From positions 1-64,000 of the forward strand of contig CAMDMA010000009.1 in NCBI GenBank assembly GCA_945902075.1: 64,000 nt of DNA, written 5' to 3'. The DNA comes from Candidatus Kuenenia stuttgartensis (lineage in GTDB: Bacteria; Planctomycetota; Phycisphaerae; Phycisphaerales; SM1A02). The position numbers and the translations under genes are program-made. Below are positions 18,434 to 28,044 of the stretch, one piece after another. Within the stretch, counting starts at the first letter, position 1, and the number at the start of each line of letters is the position of its first letter. Under the pieces are notes generated by a model, which ran no database searches, was not told the DNA's origin, and worked only from the letters and a program-made list of their open reading frames with translations.

Positions 18434-21400
18434 GTTCGCATCACGGTCGAGGGCTGACGGGTCGGGAACCCCACCCTCGGCGGTCGGCGGCCCCATCGGT
18501 CACCACACAGCAATCATTGATGGTCATGCTCAATTCTTTCGAGCCTATTACGCCATTCGTGGCGGGCTTTCGAGCCCGGTCACCGGCGAACCTACGAATC
18601 TCGTTTTCGGCTTTCTCTCGACGCTATTTTCCTACATTCGCGCCCAAAAACCATCGGAAATCGTGGTCGTCATCGACGCCGCCGGTGATCAAGAGACCTT
18701 TCGCTCGCAGCTTTACCCCGCTTACAAAGCCCACCGCGACCCCGCGCCAGAAGACTTTCATCCGCAGGTCGAGCGCTGCCTTGAGGCGTTGCAGTTGATG
18801 GGGTTTCCCGTGCTCGGTATCGCGGGGGTCGAGGCGGACGATGTGATCGCGACCCTTGTTCACCGGATACGCCGGGAAAATCCCGACGAGCGCATTCGGA
18901 TGATCAGTCGCGACAAAGACCTTGGCCAACTCGTCGATGCAAAGACAACATTGTTTGATCCGCAGAAGAACCTCGACATCGGTCTTGAGCAACTCTTTGA
19001 CTCCAAGGGTGTGCGACCGGATCAAGTCATCGATCTGCTCGCGCTTATGGGTGATACCGCCGACAACGTCCCTGGTGTGCCCGGCGTTGGGCCAAAGACG
19101 GCCGCGGCACTTCTCGCAGAGTATGGCTCGATCGAAGGCGTGTACGCGCACATCGACCGCATCAAGGGCAAGCGAGGCGAGGCACTCGCCGCGAGTAAAG
19201 AACTGGTCGAACTTTCGCGCCTGTTGGTGACGTTGAAGACGGACTGCGATTTCGAGTTCGATCCTTCGCGCGCACGATTCGATCCGTCGCGATGCGATCT
19301 CCCGAAGTTCCTCGATTTTCTTCGTGTGCTAGGTTTCCACAGGTTGCAGAGCGAGGCAAAGGAAATCTTTGGAGCCGCGAGCGATTCCTCAACCAGCGTG
19401 TCTGCAAGCGGGGCATCGTCGCCGACAGACCGCACCGCGCCCAAAGCGAAGCGGAGCAGAGGAGGCCGGCGTGGCTCGGAGGTCGACGAGGAACCATCGC
19501 TCTTCGGTTTGGCGCGCGAGGCGGCACCGGTCGCGAGCGGACCAATCTCGCTCCCCACGCACGAGGCCGCCAGTTTCGGCACGCTCTTCGATGCGGTCTC
19601 ACAGAATAGTGAGCCTCCCTGTTCGCAGCGTGCGATGACTGTCGTAATCATCCGCACACATGCAGAACTCGTTGACCTCGTCGAGCGCCTCCGCGCAGAG
19701 GGTCGTTTCGCGATCGATACGGAAACCGACTCGCTAGAGATGACATCCGCGCGACTCGTGGGAGTTTGTCTCGCGATGCGCGAGGGCGAGGCGTTTTACA
19801 TCCCCGTGCGTTCCCCAGAGCAGCACCAGCACCTCAATACCGATGAGGCCCTCGTACTTTTACGGCCGCTTCTCGAAGATGCGTTGATCGCGAAGGTTGG
19901 CCACAACCTGAAGTACGACTTCGGCGTCCTCTTGAATCATGCGGTCGAGATGCGCGGAATTGCTGGCGACTCGATGGTGGCGAGTTGGATCGTCGATCCA
20001 ACCCGACCGTCGCATAGTCTCGACGCAACCAGCGAGCACGTACTCGCGGTTCGGCCGATCCCAATTGAATCGGTCATCGGGCCACGCGGCCCGGGGCAAC
20101 GGCGCTTCGACGAAGCACCGCTCTCGCTCGCCGCGCCGTATGCCGCCGAGGACGCCGAACTTGCGCTTGCGCTGTGTGCTCGACTCGAGACCATCATCCA
20201 AGATCGCGGGCAGTGGAACAGTTACACGGAAATCGAAATGCCATTGGTCCCAGTACTCTCGCGCATGGAACGCGCGGGCATTCGCGTCGATCGAGATGAG
20301 TTGGCAACCCAGCGCCGCGCGCTCGAGATTCGCTTGTCGAAACTGCGCGAAGAAATCGCGACGGCTGCCCCTTGGCCGTTCAATCCAGATAGCCCTCGAC
20401 AACTCTCGCAGATTTTGTTTAACGCGACGGATGCCGAGCCGCGTGGCCTCGGACTCCGCGTAATCAAGCGGACCACGACAGGCGCGAGCACGGACAGCGA
20501 AGTCCTCGAGAAACTTGCCGAAGATCCCAATTGCACATCGACGCTTCCTGAGCAGATCTTGGAGTATCGACAATTCGCCAAGCTCGTCGGCACCTACCTC
20601 AAGGCGCTTGACGAAGCTGTACTTCCGTCGACAGGAAGAATTCATTGTTCGTTTCACCAAACCGGCACCGCCACGGGACGACTTTCGTCAAGCGATCCAA
20701 ACCTCCAGAACATCCCGATTCGAACTGAGGTTGGGGCAGCTATTCGGCGCGCGTTTGTGGCCGGCGATGGAATGACCTTTGTCAGTGCCGACTATTCGCA
20801 GATCGAACTTCGCTTCCTCGCGCATTTCTCTGAGGATCCTGGACTTTGCGACGCCTTCGCGCGCGGAGAAGACATTCACCGCGCAGTCGCCGCGCAGGTC
20901 TTTGCAGTCGCGGCCGGTGATGTCACGGAAAGCCAACGATCGGCGGCGAAGATGGTCAACTTTGGCATTGTGTACGGCATCACGGCATCGGGGTTGGCTC
21001 GACGACTTGGCTCTGGGTACACCATTGCCCGCGCGAAGGAGATCATGGAGAGCTATCGGGAGCGCTTTCGGGGGATCGATGCTTTTCTCAAAGCGTCGGT
21101 TCTTGCTGCCAAACGCACCGGGCACGCAACCACCATCGCCGGACGTTGGCGAGCGATCCCGCAGATCGACTCTCGAAATCCGGCGGAGCGGGCGTTCGGC
21201 GAGCGGGTGGCGGTGAACACTGTTGTCCAAGGCTCCGCGGCCGACCTGATCAAGATGGCGATGGTCCAACTTGACGCGAACCTCCGCGCACAGTTTCCAA
21301 AGGCTCGTTTGTTGCTTCAGATCCACGATGAACTGTTGGTTGAGACCCCCGAGGCGGACGCGTCGGCCGTGTCGAACCTTCTCGCGGAAACCATGCGTGG

Positions 21401-21467
21401 TGCGATGCAATTGAGGGTCCCACTCGAAGTCTCCTCAGGCATCGGGAAGCGTTGGGCTGATGTCTGA
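18426..21467 (+). CDS. polA: DNA polymerase I
   Basis: 5'-nuclease domain (VPGVPGVGPKTAAALLAEYGS), 3'-5' exo motifs (FAIDTETD, NLKYDF, YAAEDAEL), Pol motif A FVSADYSQIELR. Confidence 0.98.
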   Translation: MDEFASRSRADGSGTPPSAVGGPIGHHTAIIDGHAQFFRAYYAIRGGLSSPVTGEPTNLVFGFLSTLFSYIRAQKPSEIVVVIDAAGDQETFRSQLYPAYKAHRDPAPEDFHPQVERCLEALQLMGFPVLGIAGVEADDVIATLVHRIRRENPDERIRMISRDKDLGQLVDAKTTLFDPQKNLDIGLEQLFDSKGVRPDQVIDLLALMGDTADNVPGVPGVGPKTAAALLAEYGSIEGVYAHIDRIKGKRGEALAASKELVELSRLLVTLKTDCDFEFDPSRARFDPSRCDLPKFLDFLRVLGFHRLQSEAKEIFGAASDSSTSVSASGASSPTDRTAPKAKRSRGGRRGSEVDEEPSLFGLAREAAPVASGPISLPTHEAASFGTLFDAVSQNSEPPCSQRAMTVVIIRTHAELVDLVERLRAEGRFAIDTETDSLEMTSARLVGVCLAMREGEAFYIPVRSPEQHQHLNTDEALVLLRPLLEDALIAKVGHNLKYDFGVLLNHAVEMRGIAGDSMVASWIVDPTRPSHSLDATSEHVLAVRPIPIESVIGPRGPGQRRFDEAPLSLAAPYAAEDAELALALCARLETIIQDRGQWNSYTEIEMPLVPVLSRMERAGIRVDRDELATQRRALEIRLSKLREEIATAAPWPFNPDSPRQLSQILFNATDAEPRGLGLRVIKRTTTGASTDSEVLEKLAEDPNCTSTLPEQILEYRQFAKLVGTYLKALDEAVLPSTGRIHCSFHQTGTATGRLSSSDPNLQNIPIRTEVGAAIRRAFVAGDGMTFVSADYSQIELRFLAHFSEDPGLCDAFARGEDIHRAVAAQVFAVAAGDVTESQRSAAKMVNFGIVYGITASGLARRLGSGYTIARAKEIMESYRERFRGIDAFLKASVLAAKRTGHATTIAGRWRAIPQIDSRNPAERAFGERVAVNTVVQGSAADLIKMAMVQLDANLRAQFPKARLLLQIHDELLVETPEADASAVSNLLAETMRGAMQLRVPLEVSSGIGKRWADV

Positions 21468-21556
21468 GAACGCGTCGGTACGGCGGCTTGTGGGCCTTGA
21501 CGCACGCGTGGGATTTGCTACTCTTTCCGTCCCTCGTCGGTCACGACGAAGGTGTT

Positions 21557-21630
21557 GGGGCGGTAGCTCAATTGGTTAGAGTACCGGCTTGTCACGCCGG
21601 TGGTTGCGGGTTCGATTCCCGTCCGCCTCG
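21557..21630 (+). tRNA. tRNA-Asp (GTC)
   Basis: Cloverleaf: acceptor GGGGCGG/CCGCCTC, anticodon loop TTGTCAC, TTCGATTC T-loop; CCA not encoded. Confidence 0.95.
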
Positions 21631-21642
21631 CTCGAAACATCG

Positions 21643-21670
21643 ACCCTCGCGGAAGCGAGGGTTGTTGTTT
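21643..21670 (+). terminator. Rho-independent terminator after tRNA-Asp
   Basis: accctcgc-ggaa-gcgagggt followed by tgttgttttt. Confidence 0.85.
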
Positions 21671-21739
21671 TTCGGAGCGGGGGCAGGGCGTCTCCGTGCA
21701 ACGTAAGAACTCAACCGATCCTCGCGAACGTCCGGCCGG

Positions 21740-22291
21740 TTAGGACCGCCACTTGATCGAACAGCCAACGCTTGGGATGGGCGACTCCGTAGCCGCTCGC
21801 CCCGTGAGCACCGCGTCCATTGCCATCCGGAGATCGCGGCCCGTGACCGGAATCGTCGACTTTGGACGACTGTCGTCGAGTTGACCTCGATAAGCCAAGC
21901 GATGGTCCGCATCGAACAGGAAGATGTCTGGAGTGCATTGTGCGTCGAACGCCCTCGCACACTGCTGCGTCTCATCGAAGAGATACGGAAAGCAGTAGCC
22001 AACATCACAGGCCTCCGCGATCATCCGTTCCGGGGCATCATCGGGATAGGCGACCGGATCGTTCGAATTGATTCCAGCGATGGCGAGCCCCCGAGGTAGA
22101 TAAGCTCGCCCGATCGCCGCGACTTCATGTCGAATGTGCTTGACGAACGGGCAGTGGTTGCAGAGAAACAGCACCAGCAACGGTCTTCCCGCCGCGTCAC
22201 GGTTTGACATTCGAAATCCGCGGGGATCCACAAGATCAAATGACGGGCATGGCGTTCCAATTGGGGTCGTTGAACTTTGGAGTGGCGGCAT
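21740..22291 (-). CDS. Thioredoxin-family / AhpC-TSA-like protein
   Basis: LLVLFLCNHCPFVKHIRHEVAAIGR and CTPDIFLFDADHRLAYRGQLDDSRP. Confidence 0.9.
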   Translation of the reverse strand: MPPLQSSTTPIGTPCPSFDLVDPRGFRMSNRDAAGRPLLVLFLCNHCPFVKHIRHEVAAIGRAYLPRGLAIAGINSNDPVAYPDDAPERMIAEACDVGYCFPYLFDETQQCARAFDAQCTPDIFLFDADHRLAYRGQLDDSRPKSTIPVTGRDLRMAMDAVLTGRAATESPIPSVGCSIKWRS

Positions 22292-22316
22292 GGTCGGCTA
22301 TCGTAGGGGCTCTACC

Positions 22317-22643
22317 GTGCCGAACCATCCGCAACAATACGATGCTGGCGACTCGCGGGACGATGACGCTCCGTGGAGTGAGGCGGAAGATGGTGACGAC
22401 CATGAGGTCGCGGACCAGCAGCGGTTTTCATCGAATCTGGCGTTCTGCCCGGAGTGCGGCGCTGAGATCTACGATGCCGCTGATATCTGTCCCAAGTGTT
22501 TCAGTTGGATCAATGGCGAGACTGCGCGGCGTCGACCGGGGCGTGGGCTCCGGCGAAGCCTTCGGCACGCGATTCTCTGGGCGGTCATCGTCGCCATGAT
22601 CTTGGGAGCCGGCGTGTTTGGTGTGCTGCGCGCGGTGATCTAA
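22317..22643 (+). CDS. Zinc-ribbon single-TM protein
   Basis: FCPECGAEIYDAADICPKCFSWI zinc ribbon; C-terminal TM. Start uncertain (GTG 22317 or ATG 22290). Confidence 0.65.
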   Translation: MPNHPQQYDAGDSRDDDAPWSEAEDGDDHEVADQQRFSSNLAFCPECGAEIYDAADICPKCFSWINGETARRRPGRGLRRSLRHAILWAVIVAMILGAGVFGVLRAVI

Positions 22644-22693
22644 ATAGAAGAGTTCGATTCGTCGCCGCAGCTCCGCCAATCCCGGATCGATCG

Positions 22694-22726
22694 CAAAAAA
22701 ACTGGGCCGTCATGTGACGAGCCCAG
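22694..22726 (-). terminator. Rho-independent terminator of the minus-strand sigma-factor gene
   Basis: Stem ctgggc-cgtca/tgacg-gcccag, with T7 tract on the minus strand. Confidence 0.75.
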
Positions 22727-22769
22727 CGATTGAGGTCATGAGAGTTTGACTCGATTTATCTTGATGCGC

Positions 22770-23456
22770 TCAGGCAACATCATCCGCGCATGCCCGCCAA
22801 CGCAGGGACTTGCGGAAGCCCTCAGACACGCTGCGATCGTCTGACACGAAATCGGTGGCTGTCTCAATTCTGTGCATTCGCGTGGTAACGGGGCGAGCTG
22901 TCCGCGTCGATTGCTGCGGAGCCGTGGCAGTCTCGCCCGTCGGATTCTCGTCGATGAACTTCCGGAGCTTGACGATGCCGCGGTGCTTCCAGTTATTGAT
23001 CGTTGTCACCGACACCCCGAGTGCCTCGGCTGCATGCTGGTAACTCTTGCCTTCGCAGACGATCATTCGGATGGCATCCTGTTCGTCGCGACCAAGAAGG
23101 CCAAGCGCAGTCTCCAGGATGCTATTGCTGACGGTGTCGTCTGGAGTGGAACGTCGGACTGGGCCGACTTCGGCGTCACCGCCCTCGCGCCGGACTCGCT
23201 CCTCAAGGAGCTCCCGCAGTCGGCTCGCGCGGGCGAATCTGCGACGGAGCAGATTGTGGGCGATCTTCAGAAGGTAACTGATCGAAATCTCAAGCCGTTC
23301 AAGTTCGGGATGCTGCAGCAGCCGGAGAAAAACCTCCTGCGCGAGGTCTTCGGAGACGTCCGGCGTGGTCGACTTCCGAAGGAAGGCGTAGACGCGGTTG
23401 TAGTAGCTATCGAAGAGGCCAAGCACCAGAGTTGTTCGTTGTTGCGTCACAGGCAT
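22770..23456 (-). CDS. Sigma-70 family (ECF-like) RNA polymerase sigma factor
   Basis: DVSEDLAQEVFLRLL region 2 and HAAEALGVSVTTINNWKHRGIVKLRKF region 4. Confidence 0.85.
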   Translation of the reverse strand: MPVTQQRTTLVLGLFDSYYNRVYAFLRKSTTPDVSEDLAQEVFLRLLQHPELERLEISISYLLKIAHNLLRRRFARASRLRELLEERVRREGGDAEVGPVRRSTPDDTVSNSILETALGLLGRDEQDAIRMIVCEGKSYQHAAEALGVSVTTINNWKHRGIVKLRKFIDENPTGETATAPQQSTRTARPVTTRMHRIETATDFVSDDRSVSEGFRKSLRWRACADDVA

Positions 23457-23742
23457 TCGCGTACTCCTCAATCACGAGCCCGCAGGCTGATGTCTCGACG
23501 ATGCCGAGCGATCCGCTCTTCGCGGTGCAGGCTGGGTAAAAATACACAACTCGCGAATTCATTCCATCAGGAGAACTCCCTAAAGGATGGTGAAGGCAGA
23601 TCTGCGCCACGCAGAACCCGTTGCAAAATGGCTTGCATATGTCGGGTTCATGGGTCGTTTGCATTCGATCAATCGCAATCCATGAGGAGTTCGGTCAAGG
23701 CCTTCACATCACGAAACCCCTTTCGTTATGCTGCTTTACTTC

Positions 23743-24405
23743 ATGGCAGCAATGACAACCATCTCAGTTCTCGTCGTCGACGATCATGCGTTAATTCGTG
23801 CAGCGCTTGTTTCTGTACTGAACGACACCGATGACCTCCGCGTCATTGCTGAAGCAGCGAATGGGGCAGATGCTGTAGAGCTTGCCCACAAGCATTCTCC
23901 GGCGGTTGTCATTCTCGATGTCGACATGCCTGGCGTGGATGCGTTTCACGCGGCGAGTCATATCCTCCAGCTCCGACCAAACACGGCCATCGTGTTCCTC
24001 ACAGCGACGGACTCTGATCGTGCGATTGAGCAGGCACTCAAGGCGGGAGCGCGCGGGTTTATCGTGAAGAGCGACGATCCAAGCGGTATTCCCGGTGGTG
24101 TACGCGCGGTGGCCCGTGGTGACCAGTACTTTTCTCCACGCGCGGCTGAGCGCGTGCGAGGCAACGCGAGCGATATTCGGAAGCGAAAGATCACCGGCAC
24201 GCGCGGGAATGCCATCTCTGAGCGAGAGCTTGAGGTGCTGCGCTATGTCGGACGGGGCTACGCGAAGAAGCAGATCGCTGAGATGCTTGGCATCTCTGTG
24301 AAGACTGTTGACAAGCATGTCACGAGCGTGATGGAAAAGCTTGATATCCACGACCGAGTCGAGCTGGCCCTGTATGCGGTGCGCGAAGGCTATATCAACG
24401 CCTGA
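23743..24405 (+). CDS. NarL/LuxR-family response regulator
   Basis: SVLVVDDHALIRAAL receiver, ILDVDMPG, C-terminal ISERELEVLRYVGRGYAKKQIAEMLGISVKTVDKHVTSVMEKL HTH. Confidence 0.95.
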   Translation: MAAMTTISVLVVDDHALIRAALVSVLNDTDDLRVIAEAANGADAVELAHKHSPAVVILDVDMPGVDAFHAASHILQLRPNTAIVFLTATDSDRAIEQALKAGARGFIVKSDDPSGIPGGVRAVARGDQYFSPRAAERVRGNASDIRKRKITGTRGNAISERELEVLRYVGRGYAKKQIAEMLGISVKTVDKHVTSVMEKLDIHDRVELALYAVREGYINA

Positions 24406-24411
24406 TACAGA

Positions 24412-24517
24412 ACGCGTTGATGACGCGTTGATGACGCGATACATGACGCGATACATGACGCGATACATGACGCGATACATGACGTAATCCATGACGTAAT
24501 CCATGACGTAATCCATG
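24412..24517. repeat. Composite tandem array: acgcgttgatg x2 (11 bp), acgcgatacatg x4 (12 bp), acgtaatccatg x3 (12 bp)
   Basis: Direct reading; the last unit ends exactly on the ATG (24515-24517) of the next gene. Confidence 0.98.
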
Positions 24518-25363
24518 CAGCGGCGCACCGATCAACACACTCGTAGCGCCGATTCCGCTTCAGGTCGCGATTTACTCGTCGTTGCACACGATGGATCAGA
24601 GGCGGTGGTCCACAAGCCTGCGGGCCTCTCGTCAGAGCGGGGTCATGGTGATGCCGGCGAATCGCTGATCACTCTCGCGCGGTCACAATTCAAGTGGCCC
24701 GATGCTCAACTTCCACATAGGCTCGATCGCCCGACGCGCGGGCTTGTTGTGATTTCACGAGATAGCGCGGCGGCCGCGCGTCACGCACTCGAGATGCGCG
24801 AGCATCGTTGGACGAAGTGGTATGTCGCCCGAATTCCTGCGCGCTCGGGCGGTCGCGAAGCCGCGGTCCTTCATGGCGAACACAAGGCCTTTCTCAAGCG
24901 CGAAGGACGCCTGGCGAGGGTTGTGCGCGCAGGCGGCGACCCTTCGCGGATGACGGTACTCGCGATTGCGCCCGCGACCAACGGGATGCGCGGTGAAGGC
25001 GGTGAGCCGTCGGAGGCACATGCACTCATTCGGCTCGACACCGGGCGGTTCCATCAGATCCGCGTGATGTTTGCGGCTCTCGGCTTTCCATTAATCGGCG
25101 ACATGGACTACGGGGGAACTGCTGTGCGGAGCGAATCAGGCTTGCAGTCTTATCGCGAGTCACTGGCTCCGCGAATTGACCTCGAGGCGATTGCGCTTCG
25201 AATTGATCGTCAAAGTGGCTGCGTGTTGCACCACATGCGCGTGCATGCAGAGCGTCAGGGCGTTGGCGATGCCATCACCGCCGCGCTCGACGAAGCGTTC
25301 GCTCTGACAGGCCTCCAGCTGCCCAACGCGCCACTGCCCGTTTCGGAAGAAGGCTCAGCGTGA
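24515..25363 (+). CDS. RluA-family pseudouridine synthase
   Basis: VVHKPAGLSSERG, LPHRLDRPTRGLVVISR, RLDTGRFHQIRVMFAALGFPLIGD. Confidence 0.92.
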   Translation: MQRRTDQHTRSADSASGRDLLVVAHDGSEAVVHKPAGLSSERGHGDAGESLITLARSQFKWPDAQLPHRLDRPTRGLVVISRDSAAAARHALEMREHRWTKWYVARIPARSGGREAAVLHGEHKAFLKREGRLARVVRAGGDPSRMTVLAIAPATNGMRGEGGEPSEAHALIRLDTGRFHQIRVMFAALGFPLIGDMDYGGTAVRSESGLQSYRESLAPRIDLEAIALRIDRQSGCVLHHMRVHAERQGVGDAITAALDEAFALTGLQLPNAPLPVSEEGSA

Positions 25364-26041
25364 GACGAGCGTCATCCGAGGACTCGCCTTGGTTTCGAAT
25401 ACCCACATCGACTCACCGAGTGCATTCGTCACGAACTGCGAAAGGCTCCGTCGCCAACGGTTCGCGTTTTCTGGGGCGTACGGGGCGCTGAGGGTTCCGC
25501 TCAGTCCAGCGGGGCTGATGAGATCATTGAACCCCTTCGTCTTGGCCAGCATGGTCAGCGTGCCGCCCGCAATCTCGAGTTCCATGCTCTCGGTACCGGG
25601 CTCTCCGGATGGGCGGGCAAATGCTGCTCCGCCGTAGAGCGCCACTTCGCCATCGGAAACCACGATGAGTCGGGTGACGAGATTCGTGGCCGTTGAATCG
25701 AGCGGGGTCAGCCCCGGTTTCGGCGTCCAGACCAATTGGGCGTGCAGAAACACAGCGTTCTTGAGCGGAGTCCCCTGTTCGTGGGCGAGGAGTGCGTCGA
25801 ACGGAACAGTCGAGAACCAAAAACTGTCCTCGGAGTCTTTGACGACGTAGGCGCTCGTCAGAAAATCGGTTTCGAAGAGCAGCGGTTTGGCACCGAGCGC
25901 GATGACATCGACGCTTCCCACCGACTCTGTAGACGAGCAGCCGCCCATTCCGAGGCCCATCGCAAACAGACTTGCGACTGCAGTCCGGACGGCGAAGGAA
26001 CAGGTGGTGAGTGTGTAGGAAACAGTTCGTCGATTGTTCAT
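25355..26041 (-). CDS. Putative lipoprotein of unknown function
   Basis: N-terminal hydrophobic segment and lipobox LGMGGC; start overlaps the upstream amidohydrolase stop. Confidence 0.7.
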   Translation of the reverse strand: MNNRRTVSYTLTTCSFAVRTAVASLFAMGLGMGGCSSTESVGSVDVIALGAKPLLFETDFLTSAYVVKDSEDSFWFSTVPFDALLAHEQGTPLKNAVFLHAQLVWTPKPGLTPLDSTATNLVTRLIVVSDGEVALYGGAAFARPSGEPGTESMELEIAGGTLTMLAKTKGFNDLISPAGLSGTLSAPYAPENANRWRRSLSQFVTNALGESMWVFETKASPRMTLVSR

Positions 26042-26961
26042 CCGGTTTCTCCAGTCAGTCGGAGCGGCGCCTCGGTGGCGAGCGCTCGGTTCGTATCGCG
26101 ATTACGCGGCGCAGGGGCAGCGCCAAGGCCAAGAAGGTTGATCGAGTCTCGTTCGACGATTTCGCGCAGCACGCTGCGCGCGATGTGCGGGAGCGAAGTG
26201 GCGTGCACCATGCCATTGACGCCATAGATCGCCTCGATCGCCCGAGTCGGGGTATCGAATGGGAAGCCGGAGGCAAACAAGATTTTTCGATCGACGCCGT
26301 GATCGCGACTCGACTGAAGCATGTTGAGAAGATCCCATGGCCGCGTTGCAAGCGCAGCCGTGGTTGTGAAGACGCGGTCGTGTTTTGCGAGGAGCGCGAG
26401 TGTCTCGTGGAAGAACGGAAATCCAAATCCACCGATCACGAGGGAAAGCCGCGGAAACGCCCGAGCAATTTCATCAAGGAGCATTGGACGCGCGTACTCA
26501 AGCTTGGCCGATGCGGGTTGAGGTCCACTCCAACCAAGAAAGATCGGCAATTGACTTGCCTCCGCTCGGTCGAAGACACGCATCGCGCGCGTGTCCGCCG
26601 GATGAAATCCTTGCAGTGCCGGGTCCATCCAGAGCGCAACTGCACCATCGCTGCGCGCAGCCTCGACGAGTGCGACTGCGTCCGGTGATGTCGGATCAAT
26701 CGCGCGTGCGAAAAAGAGGCGCCCCTCTCCGGCCGCGATCGCAGGACGAATGGTGCGCTCAGGAATTGCGCCCCGGACAAGATCACTGCGAAAGCCGACA
26801 ACGACCGCCGCATCCACTGCGCGCATCGCCGAAACAAACGATTCCGGTGACGCATCAGGCTGCAGCCAACGAGTTGCAGCGGCGCGGCGTACGGCCGCGG
26901 CGACTTCGTCCCCAAGGTCATCGCTTCGCGACCAGAGTCTCGTTTCAAGGTCCACAATCAT
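26038..26961 (-). CDS. Amidohydrolase-family (TIM-barrel) protein
   Basis: MIVDLETRLWSR, LSLVIGGFGFPFFHETLALLAKHDRVFTTTAALATRPWDLLNMLQSSRDHGVDRKILFASGFPFDTP. Confidence 0.75.
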   Translation of the reverse strand: MIVDLETRLWSRSDDLGDEVAAAVRRAAATRWLQPDASPESFVSAMRAVDAAVVVGFRSDLVRGAIPERTIRPAIAAGEGRLFFARAIDPTSPDAVALVEAARSDGAVALWMDPALQGFHPADTRAMRVFDRAEASQLPIFLGWSGPQPASAKLEYARPMLLDEIARAFPRLSLVIGGFGFPFFHETLALLAKHDRVFTTTAALATRPWDLLNMLQSSRDHGVDRKILFASGFPFDTPTRAIEAIYGVNGMVHATSLPHIARSVLREIVERDSINLLGLGAAPAPRNRDTNRALATEAPLRLTGETG

Positions 26962-27021
26962 CGGGCTGAAATGTATCCGAGCAGGCGAGGCGGTGCGCGC
27001 GTCGGTTCTATACTCCGCGCC

Positions 27022-27825
27022 ATGCCGAAGGCTGTCTGGCAACCAAACGAGCTCGCGACCGATCCGCATCGCAATGGCGAGAAGGCCGACAAGGTGCGCG
27101 ACATGTTCGCGTCGATTGCCGGGGCGTACGACATGAACAATCGAGTTCACTCGTTTGGGCTCGACCAACATTGGCGGCGCGCCGCCGTTCGACTCGCTGG
27201 TGTTCGGCCGATGGACGATGTGGTTGATGTCGCATGCGGTACGGGCGATCTGACCGAACTTTTCGCTCGATCGGGCGTGAGATCGGTGGTGGGGATCGAC
27301 TTCACGCCGCCGATGCTCGACATCGCGCGGCTAAAGAGTGCAAAGGAAAGCGGCCGAGAGGGAGGTGCGACCGCCCGCGGGGGTGTGGCGCGCGTCCAAC
27401 CAACCTATGTGGCGGGTGATGCGATGGCCCTCGCGCTCCCCGATGCGAGCGTCGACGTCCTCTCAATCGCATTTGGACTCCGAAACGTCAGTGACCCAGC
27501 GAAGGCTCTCAGCGAGTTTCGTCGGGTGCTGCGGCCGGGTGGGCGGTTGATCGTGCTGGAGTTCGATGAGCCGCGCAATGGGCTGGTCCGCGCTGCCAAC
27601 CGTCTCTACACGCACCACATCATGCCCTGGACGGCTTCGCTACTCGCGCGCGATCGGTCGGGTGCCTACCGATACCTTCCGCGCTCAGTTGAGACATTTC
27701 TAGACCGAACACGGTTGCGCCGAGCGATTCTCGCCGCGGGATTCGCGACGGTTGAGCAGCAGGACCTCACCTTTGGCACGTGCGTCCTCAGTCGGGGTAC
27801 GGTTGCGTCTGGTCGAATCGGCTAG
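27022..27825 (+). CDS. ubiE: Demethylmenaquinone/ubiquinone methyltransferase
   Basis: VRDMFASIAGAYDMNNRVHSFGLDQHWRR, DVACGTGDLTELFA, FGLRNVSDPAKALSEFRRVLRPGGRLIVLEF. Confidence 0.95.
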   Translation: MPKAVWQPNELATDPHRNGEKADKVRDMFASIAGAYDMNNRVHSFGLDQHWRRAAVRLAGVRPMDDVVDVACGTGDLTELFARSGVRSVVGIDFTPPMLDIARLKSAKESGREGGATARGGVARVQPTYVAGDAMALALPDASVDVLSIAFGLRNVSDPAKALSEFRRVLRPGGRLIVLEFDEPRNGLVRAANRLYTHHIMPWTASLLARDRSGAYRYLPRSVETFLDRTRLRRAILAAGFATVEQQDLTFGTCVLSRGTVASGRIG

Positions 27826-28044
27826 AGCCGAAACACGTGTTCCGGCGAATGCTGCGCGTTTCTCGACCGATTTCCCCAACATCTCCAGACCAAGCGCGCA
27901 GTCTGAAATGTGCAAGGCACTCTTCGGCTTGTCGACGTTGGTTCGATGGATCGAACCGCACCCACGGCCGGAGGATCCGGCTCTACGGCAACTGAACGGG
28001 ATGATGGGGACCATCGAAACCGTTCCATTCGTAGGAGCTCGGCC

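Noticed and set aside
19860-20660. 266-aa minus-strand ORF
   Set aside because: Antisense to polA, whose motifs are unambiguous on the plus strand.
23407-23664. 85-aa minus-strand ORF before the sigma-factor gene
   Set aside because: Overlaps the sigma-factor 5' end in another frame and shows no motif or convincing ribosome-binding site.
24412-24517. Possible CRISPR array
   Set aside because: Units are 11-12 bp and directly adjacent without spacers, and no cas genes are present.
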